Shown here: positions 45,459 through 55,347 of the stretch, piece by piece
Layout of the letters: the number at the start of each line of letters is the position of its first letter
Numbering within the stretch: the first letter of the stretch is position 1
Assembly: GCA_016786725.1 (NCBI GenBank)
Contig: JAEUVU010000020.1
Location: 62,001 to 126,000, forward strand
Direction: 5' to 3'
DNA: 64,000 nucleotides
DNA from: Ferruginibacter sp.
GTDB taxonomy: Bacteria > Bacteroidota > Bacteroidia > Chitinophagales > Chitinophagaceae
Notes under the pieces: model-generated
The model's input: only the letters and a program-made list of their open reading frames with translations
The model's database searches: none
Told to the model about the DNA's origin: nothing
Made by a program: the position numbers and the translations under genes

Positions 45459-45878
45459 TTACTTCATTTTCATTTGAGCAAAATATGGGTGCTCAGGATT
45501 AACAATCAATTCCTGGCGTAAAGGATGTATCAATACATCCATATCTTCCATATGTATAGCACCAAGTAATGGTTCACTATCCGCAGGTAAAACCATAGCA
45601 TCTATATTACATCGCCTGTTTTTGAACTTAACTTCTATTGGCCCAACTACATCATATTCTTCCACGCTGCCATTTGCCATTTGGGCTTTTCTTTTCTCTT
45701 TTATTGGTAATTGTAATTGCTCTTGTATAGTTTCATTAATAGCCATCATATAAGCTCCGCTATCAACAAGCATATTAACATTCATTTGTTTTATTTCCTC
45801 TTCACCTATAATATTCCTTTTGGCAAGTATTAAATCTTCACCATTAATTAAAGTTATCTCTGCATAAACCAATCCCAT
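45459..45878 (-). CDS. Clan AA (retropepsin-like) aspartic protease-like protein
   Basis: This 139-residue cytoplasmic protein has a retropepsin-like catalytic motif MLVDSGAYMMAINETIQEQL (Asp39, Ser40, Gly41), which would work as a dimer. Then come hydrophobic-hydrophobic-Gly type strands (EYDVVGPIEVKF) and PLLGAIHMEDMDVLIHPLRQ. It has no signal peptide. Similar small stand-alone proteins are known in bacteria but their substrates are unknown. It is convergent with ychF (4-nt gap) and its base composition seems more AT-rich than its neighbours. Confidence 0.8.
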   Translation of the reverse strand: MGLVYAEITLINGEDLILAKRNIIGEEEIKQMNVNMLVDSGAYMMAINETIQEQLQLPIKEKRKAQMANGSVEEYDVVGPIEVKFKNRRCNIDAMVLPADSEPLLGAIHMEDMDVLIHPLRQELIVNPEHPYFAQMKMK

Positions 45879-45926
45879 ACTATTATTTTTATTAAAGATA
45901 CGAATTTTATGTTCAGCCTAAAAAGC

Positions 45927-45957
45927 AAACGGGCTCCTGAAATCAGAAGCCCGTTTT
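45927..45957. terminator. Intrinsic terminator
   Basis: The hairpin AAACGGGCTCCTGA / TCAGAAGCCCGTTT with a T-run lies between the FAS1 lipoprotein gene and the aspartic protease gene. On the minus strand it follows the FAS1 lipoprotein region's opposite side, so its main use may be for transcripts reading towards 45957; both arms carry A/T runs. Confidence 0.7.
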
Positions 45958-45974
45958 TATTATGATTTAAAATA

Positions 45975-47210
45975 TTATTGAGGTAATAATACCTGGTTAA
46001 TTTTATGTATTGTTCCATTTACAAAGAACTGGTCGCTTGTTCCGTTTGGCTCAGGTGTAGGGTTAATTAAGATGGCAGCAGCTGTTGCATTAGCAGCACC
46101 TTTAATCGTTGCTGCTGTAACAAATGGGCCCGTGAAACTAGCTGTAAGGCTAACACCTGGATGAGTTGGAACAGCACTGTTCAACAATGTTGGATAAGAT
46201 GTTGCCGTTGTAGGAAAATTATTTAAGAAAGCCCTGTTGCCCAATATATGGTAAACCACGATGCCTTTAACTACAGTGGGCGTAAGCACAGGATATAAAG
46301 CAGGGTTGCTGAAAACACCTGGAGTAGATGCAAGGGCAGCAGCCTGTGCAGCAGCAGTTGCAGGCGGTACTCCTTGTGCAATTAAGGCCTGGGTTATTTG
46401 TGCAGTTAAAGTGGCCTGAAAAGCCGCATTGGTTGGTGCAAATACAGTGATATTAGGACCGAAATTACTCAAAACCCAAACAAGGCTGGCAGAAGTTGTT
46501 GGTGCCACCCCACTATCGGCACGGTTAATAGCTGCTGCTAAATAAGTCATATCAGCATCAGCAAAAATCCTTTGCGCCAGTACTTTTGACGGTGGTGCAG
46601 GTAAAGCGGCGGCTGTGTGAATAACGCCATTTGCAACCACATTATCTACAGATACCAATGGTATATTATTTACCCAGTTACCATTGCGTGTGCTGGGGAA
46701 AGTAAGCAATCTAACCAATGGATTAAAGCTTGAACCCGATGTTGGATTTAAGTTAGTTGGGTAAAACCAATTGGGGAAAGTATTAGGTACATTTGCCATT
46801 TTAATTGACTGGGGCATCATATTATAGCTAACAATGCTTGCTGCTGTTGTAACCGGCAGTGTATTGGCAATAAAACCTGATACAACTGCATCAGGAGCTC
46901 CGGGAGGTACTGCACCGCCGGATGCTGCTGTTACAAACTGCCTCATAGCTGCATTATTGGGCACAAACATGGTAAAGATGTTCGACTTATTGTTTACTGT
47001 TGCCAACAAACCACTTCTTACAATCATCCTGTAGTACAAACTGTCATCGGCTATCGTGGCGATCGTTTCGCCCAAAGCCGGTGTGGTTGGCGTAACAACA
47101 ACCGGTGTTGCAAATTGCTCCACATCTTTATTGCAGGAAGAAAGCATAAACATCATTGCCGCAATCGCCGGCAAAGCGTGAATCTTGATCCTTTTAGCTA
47201 TATATTTCAT
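45975..47210 (-). CDS. FAS1 (fasciclin) domain lipoprotein
   Basis: This 411-residue protein starts MKYIAKRIKIHALPAIAAMM (47210) with lipobox LSSCNKD (Cys26). Two FAS1 repeats are seen. The first, at about 50-200, contains NIFTMFVPNNAAMRQFV. The second, at about 205-410, contains NITVFAPTNAAFQATLTAQI, GIVVYHILGNRAFLNNFPT and the closing FFVNGTIHKINQVLLPQ. FAS1 domains usually mediate adhesion or ligand binding. The gene lies 44 nt after a TonB receptor, in the position where a SusD partner would be. Confidence 0.88.
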   Translation of the reverse strand: MKYIAKRIKIHALPAIAAMMFMLSSCNKDVEQFATPVVVTPTTPALGETIATIADDSLYYRMIVRSGLLATVNNKSNIFTMFVPNNAAMRQFVTAASGGAVPPGAPDAVVSGFIANTLPVTTAASIVSYNMMPQSIKMANVPNTFPNWFYPTNLNPTSGSSFNPLVRLLTFPSTRNGNWVNNIPLVSVDNVVANGVIHTAAALPAPPSKVLAQRIFADADMTYLAAAINRADSGVAPTTSASLVWVLSNFGPNITVFAPTNAAFQATLTAQITQALIAQGVPPATAAAQAAALASTPGVFSNPALYPVLTPTVVKGIVVYHILGNRAFLNNFPTTATSYPTLLNSAVPTHPGVSLTASFTGPFVTAATIKGAANATAAAILINPTPEPNGTSDQFFVNGTIHKINQVLLPQ

Positions 47211-47254
47211 AATTAAATTTTTAATTGTTGTTTTATTCAAATTATCCTGAACGA

Positions 47255-49999
47255 TTAATAGATATTATATCCAAAGCTCACATAGTATAAACCACCAACC
47301 TGTGAGTTTCCGATCGCATTATAATAGTATTGGTTCAGTAAATTGGTTGCACCCAGTTTAATTACAGATTTATTTGCTTTGGGCAGTTTTAAGCTAACCT
47401 GTGCATCCAGTGTGTGTACAACAGGCAGGTTGCCGGTTGCAAAATCGCCCTGGTAAAGGAAAGCACCCTGGTAACGGTAGGCCACATTAAATCCTAAGCG
47501 TTTGCCTGGACCAAAACCAGAGTTACCAAGATACGCATTGGCTTTGTATTTTGGAGCATTGAAGTAAGCAACAAAATTCGATGGCACATCTTTTAATATA
47601 TCAGAAGCAACGTTGGCTCCGATTGTAAAGTTCCAGGGCAACCTGTAATCAACCCCTAAACCAAAGCCGTATGTTTTAACTTTATCGGTTGAGTTAACAG
47701 GTATCGAAAGCCTTCTGCCATTTAATGTATCGCTCAAAGCAATGGCAGCCCCTGAAGCCTGCACGGTTACTTTTCTGCCTAAGAAATCTTTGTAAGTTCC
47801 ATAATATCCGTACACATCTACCAGTAATTTACCCTGCATCAGCAAACCTTTAAATCCTCCTTCAAAAGAAGATAAAGATTCAGGCTTAAGATCCTGGGGG
47901 TTGAACGCCACTGTATTACCGGCCCTCAATGCATCAAAATCATAAGGTTGTTTTGCAGAAAAATTATAGTACTCCCTGAAACCTGGGTTACCACCAATTA
48001 AATAAACATTGCTACCCACTGCCAGGTTAATAAATTGTTGCTGGTTTGATGGGAAACGGTAAGCAGTTTGGTATGATAAACGGAAATTGGCATTCTCCAT
48101 TAATTTGATCAGCGCAGTAGCTCTCGGCGTTATCCTGCCTTTAAAATTCTCATTTTTATCATAGCGGCCAGAAACAGTAAGATGAACCCTGTTCATCAAC
48201 TTACGGCTGAGCTGCAAATAAGCACCATATTCAGATATTTTAATAGTTCCGTTTGAATCTGCGAACAAAGTTCCGCCAGAGTTCAATACATATTGCTTAT
48301 AGCTGCCTCCTATCAACAGATCAACCCATTTGCCGGTTAAATGGCTCATGTTATAATTGCCTTCGAGGCTATATAAGTCTGATTTATCAAGCAATAAGGC
48401 CCCGCCCAGTTTAATGGGCATTTTGCGTATTGAATCATAAGCTTTTACAAAACGGTCACTTCCTGCAACCGGGCGGCCTGCATCTGAAGCAGCCCTTGCC
48501 CCTGTATGAGCATTTGCATCGGTAGCGCCTGCTAACCTCAATGCAAGATATGTTTGAGAGTATTGGGAAAACCAGCCGGTGGCGCCACCACTTGGTTTCC
48601 AGCTTTCGTTAAACAAACGTGTTGCAACAGTAGTGTTATAAGATTCACCGGCATTTTCCTGGGTAGTATATGCACGTAAAGACCAATACCTGTTAGTGAA
48701 TTCCAGTTTGTACTGGCCCATCTTAAAATCTTTTAAAGAATATCTTTCGCTGCCGGTGTACACGGTATTACCAGTACCCCAGTATGCAGCAAATGTAGCT
48801 TCAGTATGTTTGGTAATCTTGTAGTGAAGTGAGCCACCCAGTTTAAAATTTACCGTGTTTGGATTGGTAACTTCTTTTTCGGTATAACCTGTACGGGAAA
48901 CATTTATAGATGCCCCGCCATTTAAAGTATCAATAAAGTTTTTGAGGAATGGTGCTGCAGTAGAACCTATCGCATTTAAAACAGCGCTTCTTATTTCCGC
49001 TGTTGTTTCATCACCATACACATTTATGCCATCATAATTAGGATCAGATTCCCGGGTTCCGGCTTTTACACTACCACCTGTTGCAGCCCTCTGGTAGTTC
49101 CTGTAATCCCTGCCCTGCCAGTCTTTAGCCTGTATCAACTCAGCATTAATCTTAAATGCAAATTTATTTCCAACCTTTTTTGCCCATCTCATGGTCCAGT
49201 TATGATAAGCCGATGCAGGGCGCTGGCTTGTTGAACCAACATGCATCACCCCTTCTTTTACCAGTACAGATAAACCCTGGTATTTGAAAGGGTTCTTGCT
49301 GGTCATAAGCAAAGTACCGTTCATACCACCGGCACCATACAGTGCTGATGATGCACCTGATAAAAGTTCTATGTTATCAACATCCAGTTCACTTAAACCG
49401 ATGATGGCCCCTACAGAAAAGTTAAGTCCCGGAGCCTGGTTATCCATTCCATCTACCAATTGATTGAAACGTGTATTACCGCTGCCATTAAAACCCCTGG
49501 TGGTGGGTGTGCGGAAAGTGAGTGAAGAAGTAGTAACGTCAACACCTTTCAAAGTTGATACCACATCATAATAGTTTGAAACCGGTGCGTTGCGGATGCT
49601 TGCCGCACTTATTCTTTCAATGGAAACAGGTGATTCCATTATTTTTTGGGGAACCCTGTTGGCAGCCACGATAACTTCCTGCCCTAATGCATTGGCAGGT
49701 ACAAATTCAATCTGCGCCATATTGCCGGGGTTTGAAACAGTTACTTCCTGCAATTCATATCCTACAGAAGAAATCAAAAGTGTAACCGGCAATTTCTTCA
49801 CCGTTAATCTGAAATTTCCTTTATCATCAGTAAAAGTTCCATTGTCTTCCCCTTTTACTATTACAGAAACAGCGCCTGCTCCTTCTTTCGAACTGCTGTT
49901 TCTAACATTGCCGTTAATAGTTACATTTTGTGCAAAAGCTGTTATCGTGATGATATTAGCCAATAAAAATGCAACCAAATAGCTTGTAACTTTTCTCAT
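47255..49999 (-). CDS. TonB-dependent outer membrane receptor
   Basis: This 914-residue receptor has a signal peptide (VAFLLANIITITAFAQ). The N-terminal carboxypeptidase-like domain is TINGNVRNSSSKEGAGAVSV..VSVIVKGEDNGTFTDDKGNF. The plug begins around residue 110 (VIVAANRVPQKIMESPVSIE) with IELLSGASSALYGAGGMNGT. The barrel ends QVGGLYYVSFGYNIY. It lacks the full SusC signature and is closer to ordinary TonB receptors. It is followed 44 nt later by a FAS1 lipoprotein gene, with which it probably forms a functional pair. The substrate is unknown. Confidence 0.9.
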   Translation of the reverse strand: MRKVTSYLVAFLLANIITITAFAQNVTINGNVRNSSSKEGAGAVSVIVKGEDNGTFTDDKGNFRLTVKKLPVTLLISSVGYELQEVTVSNPGNMAQIEFVPANALGQEVIVAANRVPQKIMESPVSIERISAASIRNAPVSNYYDVVSTLKGVDVTTSSLTFRTPTTRGFNGSGNTRFNQLVDGMDNQAPGLNFSVGAIIGLSELDVDNIELLSGASSALYGAGGMNGTLLMTSKNPFKYQGLSVLVKEGVMHVGSTSQRPASAYHNWTMRWAKKVGNKFAFKINAELIQAKDWQGRDYRNYQRAATGGSVKAGTRESDPNYDGINVYGDETTAEIRSAVLNAIGSTAAPFLKNFIDTLNGGASINVSRTGYTEKEVTNPNTVNFKLGGSLHYKITKHTEATFAAYWGTGNTVYTGSERYSLKDFKMGQYKLEFTNRYWSLRAYTTQENAGESYNTTVATRLFNESWKPSGGATGWFSQYSQTYLALRLAGATDANAHTGARAASDAGRPVAGSDRFVKAYDSIRKMPIKLGGALLLDKSDLYSLEGNYNMSHLTGKWVDLLIGGSYKQYVLNSGGTLFADSNGTIKISEYGAYLQLSRKLMNRVHLTVSGRYDKNENFKGRITPRATALIKLMENANFRLSYQTAYRFPSNQQQFINLAVGSNVYLIGGNPGFREYYNFSAKQPYDFDALRAGNTVAFNPQDLKPESLSSFEGGFKGLLMQGKLLVDVYGYYGTYKDFLGRKVTVQASGAAIALSDTLNGRRLSIPVNSTDKVKTYGFGLGVDYRLPWNFTIGANVASDILKDVPSNFVAYFNAPKYKANAYLGNSGFGPGKRLGFNVAYRYQGAFLYQGDFATGNLPVVHTLDAQVSLKLPKANKSVIKLGATNLLNQYYYNAIGNSQVGGLYYVSFGYNIY

Positions 50000-50135
50000 A
50001 TCGCGTTTTTTGGTTTTAAATATTAAGCAAATTAAGCATTGTTATTTCTACCTGAAAAATTTATTTTCCAAGCCTGTTAACAACTTACAAGGTGCAATTG
50101 AAGCAATTTAAAACTGCCCTTGGTATTTTAGCAGC

Positions 50136-51065
50136 ATGAAATCCTTCAAATTTGAGCGCCAAACCGGTTTTTACTCCGGAAAAGTAAGAGATGTTTACTC
50201 AATTTCCAACAATTATCTGGTAATGTTTGCCAGCAACCGTATCTCGGCTTTTGATGTTATTTTACCCCGCCCTATACCTTTTAAAGGACAGGTTTTAAAC
50301 CAGATTGCTGCCTGGATGCTGAATGCTACCAAAGACATATGTCCAAACTGGTTAATATCGGTTCCTGCACCCAACGTAAGCATTGGTAAAAAATGTGATC
50401 CATTTAAAATTGAAATGGTGGTAAGGGGCAATTTAACCGGCCATGCCTGGCGGACTTATTCATCCGGAAAAAGGGTTTTATGCGGTGCTGCAATGCCCGA
50501 AGGAATGAAAGAAAATGATTATTTCCCCACCCCCATCATTACACCCAGCACAAAGGCCGAAGAAGGGCATGACGAGGATATTTCACCTGCTGAAATAATT
50601 GAAAAAGGTTTGGCAACAGAAACCGAATGGAATGCTTTGAGCAATTATGCCCTGCAATTATTTGCACGTGGTAAAGAAATTGCCGCTAAACAAGGCCTGA
50701 TATTAGTTGATACTAAATACGAGTTTGGCAAACTCAATGGCGAAATTGTTTTGATGGATGAAATACATACGCCGGATTCAAGCCGCTATTTTTATGCTGA
50801 TGGTTTTGAAGAGCGCCAGGCAAAAGGTGAAAGACAAAAACAATTAAGCAAGGAGTTTGTAAGAGAGTGGTTGATAGAAAATAATTTTATGGGTAAAGAA
50901 GGACAAACTGTACCGGCAATGAGTGATGAATGGATACAGACCATCAGCAACCGGTACATAGAACTTTACGAAAAGATCATTGGTGAAAAATTTGTACCGG
51001 TTGAGTTGAGTGATGAGGAGACAGAAAGGCTGGTTGTTAAGGAACTGAAGAACTTAGAAATATAA
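50136..51065 (+). CDS. purC: Phosphoribosylaminoimidazole-succinocarboxamide synthase (SAICAR synthetase)
   Basis: This 309-residue enzyme carries out the seventh step of purine synthesis. It starts [20 protein letters not shown]. Motifs are [60 protein letters not shown] and [18 protein letters not shown]. It is longer than the ~240-residue E. coli form, as in other Bacteroidota and yeast. It is encoded alone; neighbours are on the opposite strand. Confidence 0.95.
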   Translation: MKSFKFERQTGFYSGKVRDVYSISNNYLVMFASNRISAFDVILPRPIPFKGQVLNQIAAWMLNATKDICPNWLISVPAPNVSIGKKCDPFKIEMVVRGNLTGHAWRTYSSGKRVLCGAAMPEGMKENDYFPTPIITPSTKAEEGHDEDISPAEIIEKGLATETEWNALSNYALQLFARGKEIAAKQGLILVDTKYEFGKLNGEIVLMDEIHTPDSSRYFYADGFEERQAKGERQKQLSKEFVREWLIENNFMGKEGQTVPAMSDEWIQTISNRYIELYEKIIGEKFVPVELSDEETERLVVKELKNLEI

Positions 51066-51067
51066 AC

Positions 51068-52114
51068 TCACTTCTTATTCATCTCATCTAACCTGGGCCT
51101 CAATCTTTTTTTACTCTTATTAAATATCATCATCCCTTTGTCAATTCCTTTGCGCAATTCCACCTGCTCTTCTAAAGGCAGGTTATAAACCGTTTGGCAT
51201 TCAACCGTGCAGCAGCCATCATATTGCTTTGCACATTCATCACATTGGATGAAAAGCAAATGGCAACCATCATTTTTGCAATTGGTATGTGTATCGGCCG
51301 GTTTGCCGCACTGGTGGCATTTGGCAATGATGTCTTCAGTTATCCGCTCCCCCAGCCTGTCGTCAAAAACAAAATTCTTACCAATGAATTTGGTTTCAAG
51401 CCCTGCAGCTTTTGTCTGGCGGGCATAGTTGATAATACCACCTTCCAGATGATACACATGCTCAAAACCATGATGCAGCATATAAGCGCTTGCTTTTTCG
51501 CAACGTATGCCGCCGGTACAATACATGATGATGTTCTTGTCCTTCTTATCCTTCATCATATCCACCGCCATGGGCAGTTGTTCACGAAAAGTATCGCTGG
51601 GTATTTCTATTGCTTTTTCAAAATGGCCTACTTCGTATTCGTAATGGTTACGCATATCAATCACAACCGTATCATCATCCTGCAGCAACTCATTCATTTG
51701 TGCAGCATTTACATACCTGCCTTTGTTTTGCATACTAAAACCGGGATCGTCAATGCCATCGGCAACAATTTTTTCACGTATTTTAATTTTAAGCACCCAA
51801 AAAGATTTACCATCATCATCAACAGCAATGTTCAGCCTGATATCTTTTAGCGCAGGAATGGTATTGAGGTATTCCCTGAAAGCATCAACATTACTTTCCG
51901 GCACACTGATCTGTGCATTAATGCCTTCTTCAGCCACATAAATACGGCCAAATACTTTTAAAGCATTTAACGCTTTATACATTTCGTCCCTGAAGAGTTT
52001 AGGGTCTTCTATCTGGAAATACTGATAAAAGGAAATAGTTGTACGATGCTCTGTTTCTGCGTACAATTGTTTTTTTAATTCCGCCTGGGAAACACGATTG
52101 TGTAATACTGCCAT
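51068..52114 (-). CDS. trhO: tRNA uridine-34 hydroxylase, rhodanese-type (TrhO/YceA)
   Basis: This 348-residue protein starts [20 protein letters not shown] (52114); the longer frame adds 28 unsupported residues. The N-terminal acylphosphatase-like domain contains [19 protein letters not shown]. The rhodanese domain has [20 protein letters not shown] and the catalytic Cys in [18 protein letters not shown]. It ends with a Cys-rich segment ([32 protein letters not shown]). The family hydroxylates tRNA U34. It is longer than minimal TrhO because of the Cys-rich tail. Confidence 0.9.
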   Translation of the reverse strand: MAVLHNRVSQAELKKQLYAETEHRTTISFYQYFQIEDPKLFRDEMYKALNALKVFGRIYVAEEGINAQISVPESNVDAFREYLNTIPALKDIRLNIAVDDDGKSFWVLKIKIREKIVADGIDDPGFSMQNKGRYVNAAQMNELLQDDDTVVIDMRNHYEYEVGHFEKAIEIPSDTFREQLPMAVDMMKDKKDKNIIMYCTGGIRCEKASAYMLHHGFEHVYHLEGGIINYARQTKAAGLETKFIGKNFVFDDRLGERITEDIIAKCHQCGKPADTHTNCKNDGCHLLFIQCDECAKQYDGCCTVECQTVYNLPLEEQVELRKGIDKGMMIFNKSKKRLRPRLDEMNKK

Positions 52115-52212
52115 AATATTTTTATTTGAACCGGTTTTGAAACGGTAACCCGCCTTTGGCGGATTGGATGCTTGCAGGCAAACCAAATTATGCGGCAAAG
52201 ATAAGTAAAACT

Positions 52213-54765
52213 TTATTGCAGGCTGATAGAACTGCGGCGGTTGCGGCTGCTAACCCTCATATTTCCTCCCAAAATTCCTCCTGTACCGATTCTGATACCG
52301 GTTGAGGCCGATCTTCCATTTACATAAGCTGCTACAAAATCAACCCTGAATAGCTTCAGGATGTTTTCAAGCCCCACAAATACTTCAACGTAATTGTTTT
52401 TACTGTTTACATAAAACGCATTGCCCCCTCCTGCTAAATTCCAGTTAAGCCGTTTAAATAATGGAATTTTGTTGGTGATGAGACCGTTGAAATGATGTTC
52501 TAAATGCCCGTATGTATAAAACGAACTGATGGTGCTGTTGTCGTAATAAGGAGCCAGTTGAAAACTGTTTACATACTCGCTGGCACGTACCACACGGTTG
52601 CCGTTAAAGTGCTGGTAATCCTGTATAAACGCTTTTTTGCTGTTCAAAAATCCTCCAATGCCAATTTTATATTTCAGTAAACCAGCAAGCTTAAGATTCT
52701 TGTCATCACTAATGCTGAAGCGCCATTTATCAAAATTCACATCGCTGCTAAAAATCCCCGGGATACCCTTGCTGTAACTGAAACTAAAAGTTGGATAATT
52801 TGAGCCGAGTGACATTTTACGGTTTGGATATTGAATATAGCGTTGCCCTGGTTTTATGCTGATATCAAAACTGAAAATAAACGCCTGGTGCGCCACTGAG
52901 GGATATGCAACAGTATCCTTGTAGGCAAAATTTGGTGTGAGGTTCTTCTGGTTATTTTTAAAGATCACAAAATCGGTTGTATTATCAAGCGGTATCCTGT
53001 CTTCATACAAAGCATTTACATTAAATCTTAGCCCTCCCTCATATCTTTTACTGAAGTTTACTGAGCCATAATAATTCTCATAGATCTTCATATAATTATC
53101 ACCATACAACAAAGTGCTGATGGAATTGGCCATGCTGGTTATTGGATTATCCTTATTGAACTGGCTTACTTTTTTTCCTCCGGAAAACGTCCAGGTTTGC
53201 CTTTTTATTTTTTTGTCAGTATCCCAGTCACGGGTACGAAAAATAATATCTGCCCACATATTCAAATGTGTATTATTAAGCCCATACCTGAAGCTGGGTT
53301 CAAAAGAAAAATTGGTTTTTATTTTTTTAAGGTACCGGTTGTAATAGGGATAGGCGCTCAATACCAAACCTTCCACCGTATTGTATTCCAGGCCAAGCAG
53401 CAAAGGTTCAATACCCCAGCTGTGATTACCATTAATCGTGTACTTCGTCCGGTTCAACCCTTTATGAAAAACATTGTACACTTTTACCCTGCCCTGCTTT
53501 TTATTCAATGAGTCTACCGATTGCTGGCTGATGATTGAATCTTTATTAACCTGAAAAAGACTATCCTTAATCTCATAATCCATGCGCTCTTCAATCTCCA
53601 GGGGCATGGGCCTGATGCTGTCCCAATAGGCAACCGGTTTTTTATTGGATGCCGTATCATATTTTACAATCACTTTATCAAACCTGTTCTTTGCAAATAT
53701 GGGGTTTATATTATAGTCAGAATATACAGACACAAAATTGCCGATTGCATCAATACCAAATTGCTTAAAAGTAAAATTGATGCGTTGGTTTTTTACACGC
53801 CAAATATCTTTTGCAACAGGCACATGCAGCTGAATGATATGAAGTGAATCAACAATTTCGAGTTGGGAGGTTTTAGTCAACACCAGGTCAAGACTATGGA
53901 TACGCCAATCGCCATCAGTAATATTGATAACGCCTGAAAACGCCGGCTCAAAACTGCGGCGTGGAATTACTTTTATGCTGTTGATCTCCTTTCCATCTTC
54001 ATAAAAGCTGCCCAGGTATTTATATTTATACATACTGATAGCTGCATCTGCAATGGGCGATACAAACCCACGAGGATTTAAACGGTCGAGAAATACAGAA
54101 ATATTATTCTGGTAAAAACTGATGAACGTAGGAAAGGTAAACCCAAAACCATCGCTGCCGCTAACCCTGCTGCTGAGTACTTCCATTTTAAATTTATCGG
54201 GTTGCTTCACATATACTTTGGCTATAGATTCAGACAGGTAAATAATGCCTTTACGTGACGAATCGAGCCCCATATCCTTTACCTCTTCTTCCTTTATTTT
54301 GCGGCCCAGTATCTGTTTGGGCAGTTTACGCAGCTTCATCATGTCTTTGGTGTAAAGCCCGCATTCAAATGCCTGTACCTGCCCGCTATAAAAACTACGC
54401 TTTTTTATTGCCTGCCTGATGATTTCATACGCCGGGTCTTCGGCGTTTGATACCACAACTTCTGCCATATCTAATTGCTGGCCTGATATTATGAAAGTAA
54501 GTTCAGCATCTTCATTCTTAATGGTAATACTTTTTTCCTGTGTTTTATAACCGATATGCTGGCAAACAACCGTGTAAGTTCCCGGTGTAACTGAGAAAGA
54601 AAATTTTGCTTTATCGTTGGCACTGGTGCCAATGGATGTTCCCTTAACCGTTACAGACGCATAAGGCAACAGGTCCCCCTTGTCTGTAAATACGGTGCCG
54701 TAAATTTTTTGGGCTGATGAGGTTTGGGCAATTAAAAGAAAAACGAATAATAAAGCTTTGGGCAT
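52213..54765 (-). CDS. DUF5686 protein with carboxypeptidase-like regulatory domain
   Basis: This 850-residue protein starts [20 protein letters not shown] (54765), a signal peptide. A carboxypeptidase D regulatory-like domain follows ([20 protein letters not shown]), then the DUF5686 region. The C-terminus ([24 protein letters not shown], then [16 protein letters not shown]) looks like an outer membrane barrel similar to the surface-antigen or Omp85 type. These proteins are widespread in Bacteroidota outer membranes with no proven function. It lies 98 nt after trhO, on the same strand but transcribed before it. Confidence 0.85.
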   Translation of the reverse strand: MPKALLFVFLLIAQTSSAQKIYGTVFTDKGDLLPYASVTVKGTSIGTSANDKAKFSFSVTPGTYTVVCQHIGYKTQEKSITIKNEDAELTFIISGQQLDMAEVVVSNAEDPAYEIIRQAIKKRSFYSGQVQAFECGLYTKDMMKLRKLPKQILGRKIKEEEVKDMGLDSSRKGIIYLSESIAKVYVKQPDKFKMEVLSSRVSGSDGFGFTFPTFISFYQNNISVFLDRLNPRGFVSPIADAAISMYKYKYLGSFYEDGKEINSIKVIPRRSFEPAFSGVINITDGDWRIHSLDLVLTKTSQLEIVDSLHIIQLHVPVAKDIWRVKNQRINFTFKQFGIDAIGNFVSVYSDYNINPIFAKNRFDKVIVKYDTASNKKPVAYWDSIRPMPLEIEERMDYEIKDSLFQVNKDSIISQQSVDSLNKKQGRVKVYNVFHKGLNRTKYTINGNHSWGIEPLLLGLEYNTVEGLVLSAYPYYNRYLKKIKTNFSFEPSFRYGLNNTHLNMWADIIFRTRDWDTDKKIKRQTWTFSGGKKVSQFNKDNPITSMANSISTLLYGDNYMKIYENYYGSVNFSKRYEGGLRFNVNALYEDRIPLDNTTDFVIFKNNQKNLTPNFAYKDTVAYPSVAHQAFIFSFDISIKPGQRYIQYPNRKMSLGSNYPTFSFSYSKGIPGIFSSDVNFDKWRFSISDDKNLKLAGLLKYKIGIGGFLNSKKAFIQDYQHFNGNRVVRASEYVNSFQLAPYYDNSTISSFYTYGHLEHHFNGLITNKIPLFKRLNWNLAGGGNAFYVNSKNNYVEVFVGLENILKLFRVDFVAAYVNGRSASTGIRIGTGGILGGNMRVSSRNRRSSISLQ

Positions 54766-54933
54766 ACTTTGTTTTGAGTACAACAAAATTAGGAGTGAAT
54801 TTGTTACATATTCTCTAAAAATAATTCAGGTGTCAGGCCACTATTAAATACACTGTCGTTAAAAAATGTCCTTAATAATTAAAGTAACCCGAAATTGTAA
54901 AACTGAGCATAGTGGCCAGACACCTTTACGCCT

Positions 54934-55278
54934 CTATTTCGTTTTACGTAAATAACTGCCGGCCAATGCCGCAAAACCTGCCACCAATGCACCTATCAAA
55001 GCCGTTGCAAATATTAACAGAAAAGGATTATCCATTTTCAAAACCAGCTGCGATATTTTATGTGCCAGTATATGGTCATTATTATTGCTTATCCAGAAAC
55101 TTAAGCCGCCCCACAATAAGAGCAAAGCAACAAAGCCGGTAAAAAAAGCCTTTAATGGTTTTTGCGGTATCAACGCAGCTACAATAAATGAAGCAATGGC
55201 AATGCTCCACCAGGGAAGAAAAAGGCAGGCGGCAAAGCTGAGTAAAATGGTTAGTATGAGTGAGATGAAGAATTTCAT
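54934..55278 (-). CDS. Small membrane protein of unknown function
   Basis: This 114-residue protein has three or four hydrophobic helices: ISLILTILLSFAACLFLPWW, SIAIASFIVAALIPQKP, AFFTGFVALLLLWGGLSFWI and LLIFATALIGALVAGFAALA. No known family motif was seen. It lies between the penicillin acylase and DUF5686 genes on the minus strand, 69 nt from the former's end. Confidence 0.6.
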   Translation of the reverse strand: MKFFISLILTILLSFAACLFLPWWSIAIASFIVAALIPQKPLKAFFTGFVALLLLWGGLSFWISNNNDHILAHKISQLVLKMDNPFLLIFATALIGALVAGFAALAGSYLRKTK

Positions 55279-55286
55279 TTTAATAG

Positions 55287-55320
55287 TTTAGTAGGTTTAG
55301 TGAGTTTAGAAGGTTTAGGC
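55287..55320. repeat. Short tandem word repeat (GTTTAGNAG)
   Basis: AGTTTAGTAGGTTTAGTGAG continues as GTTTAGAAGGTTTAGG; the word GTTTAG recurs four times with short spacers. A partial complementary copy (TCTAAACTTA) appears near 55341. It sits just upstream of the small membrane protein's start. Confidence 0.5.
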
Positions 55321-55347
55321 GCTGATTTAAAAAGTTATTATCTAAAC

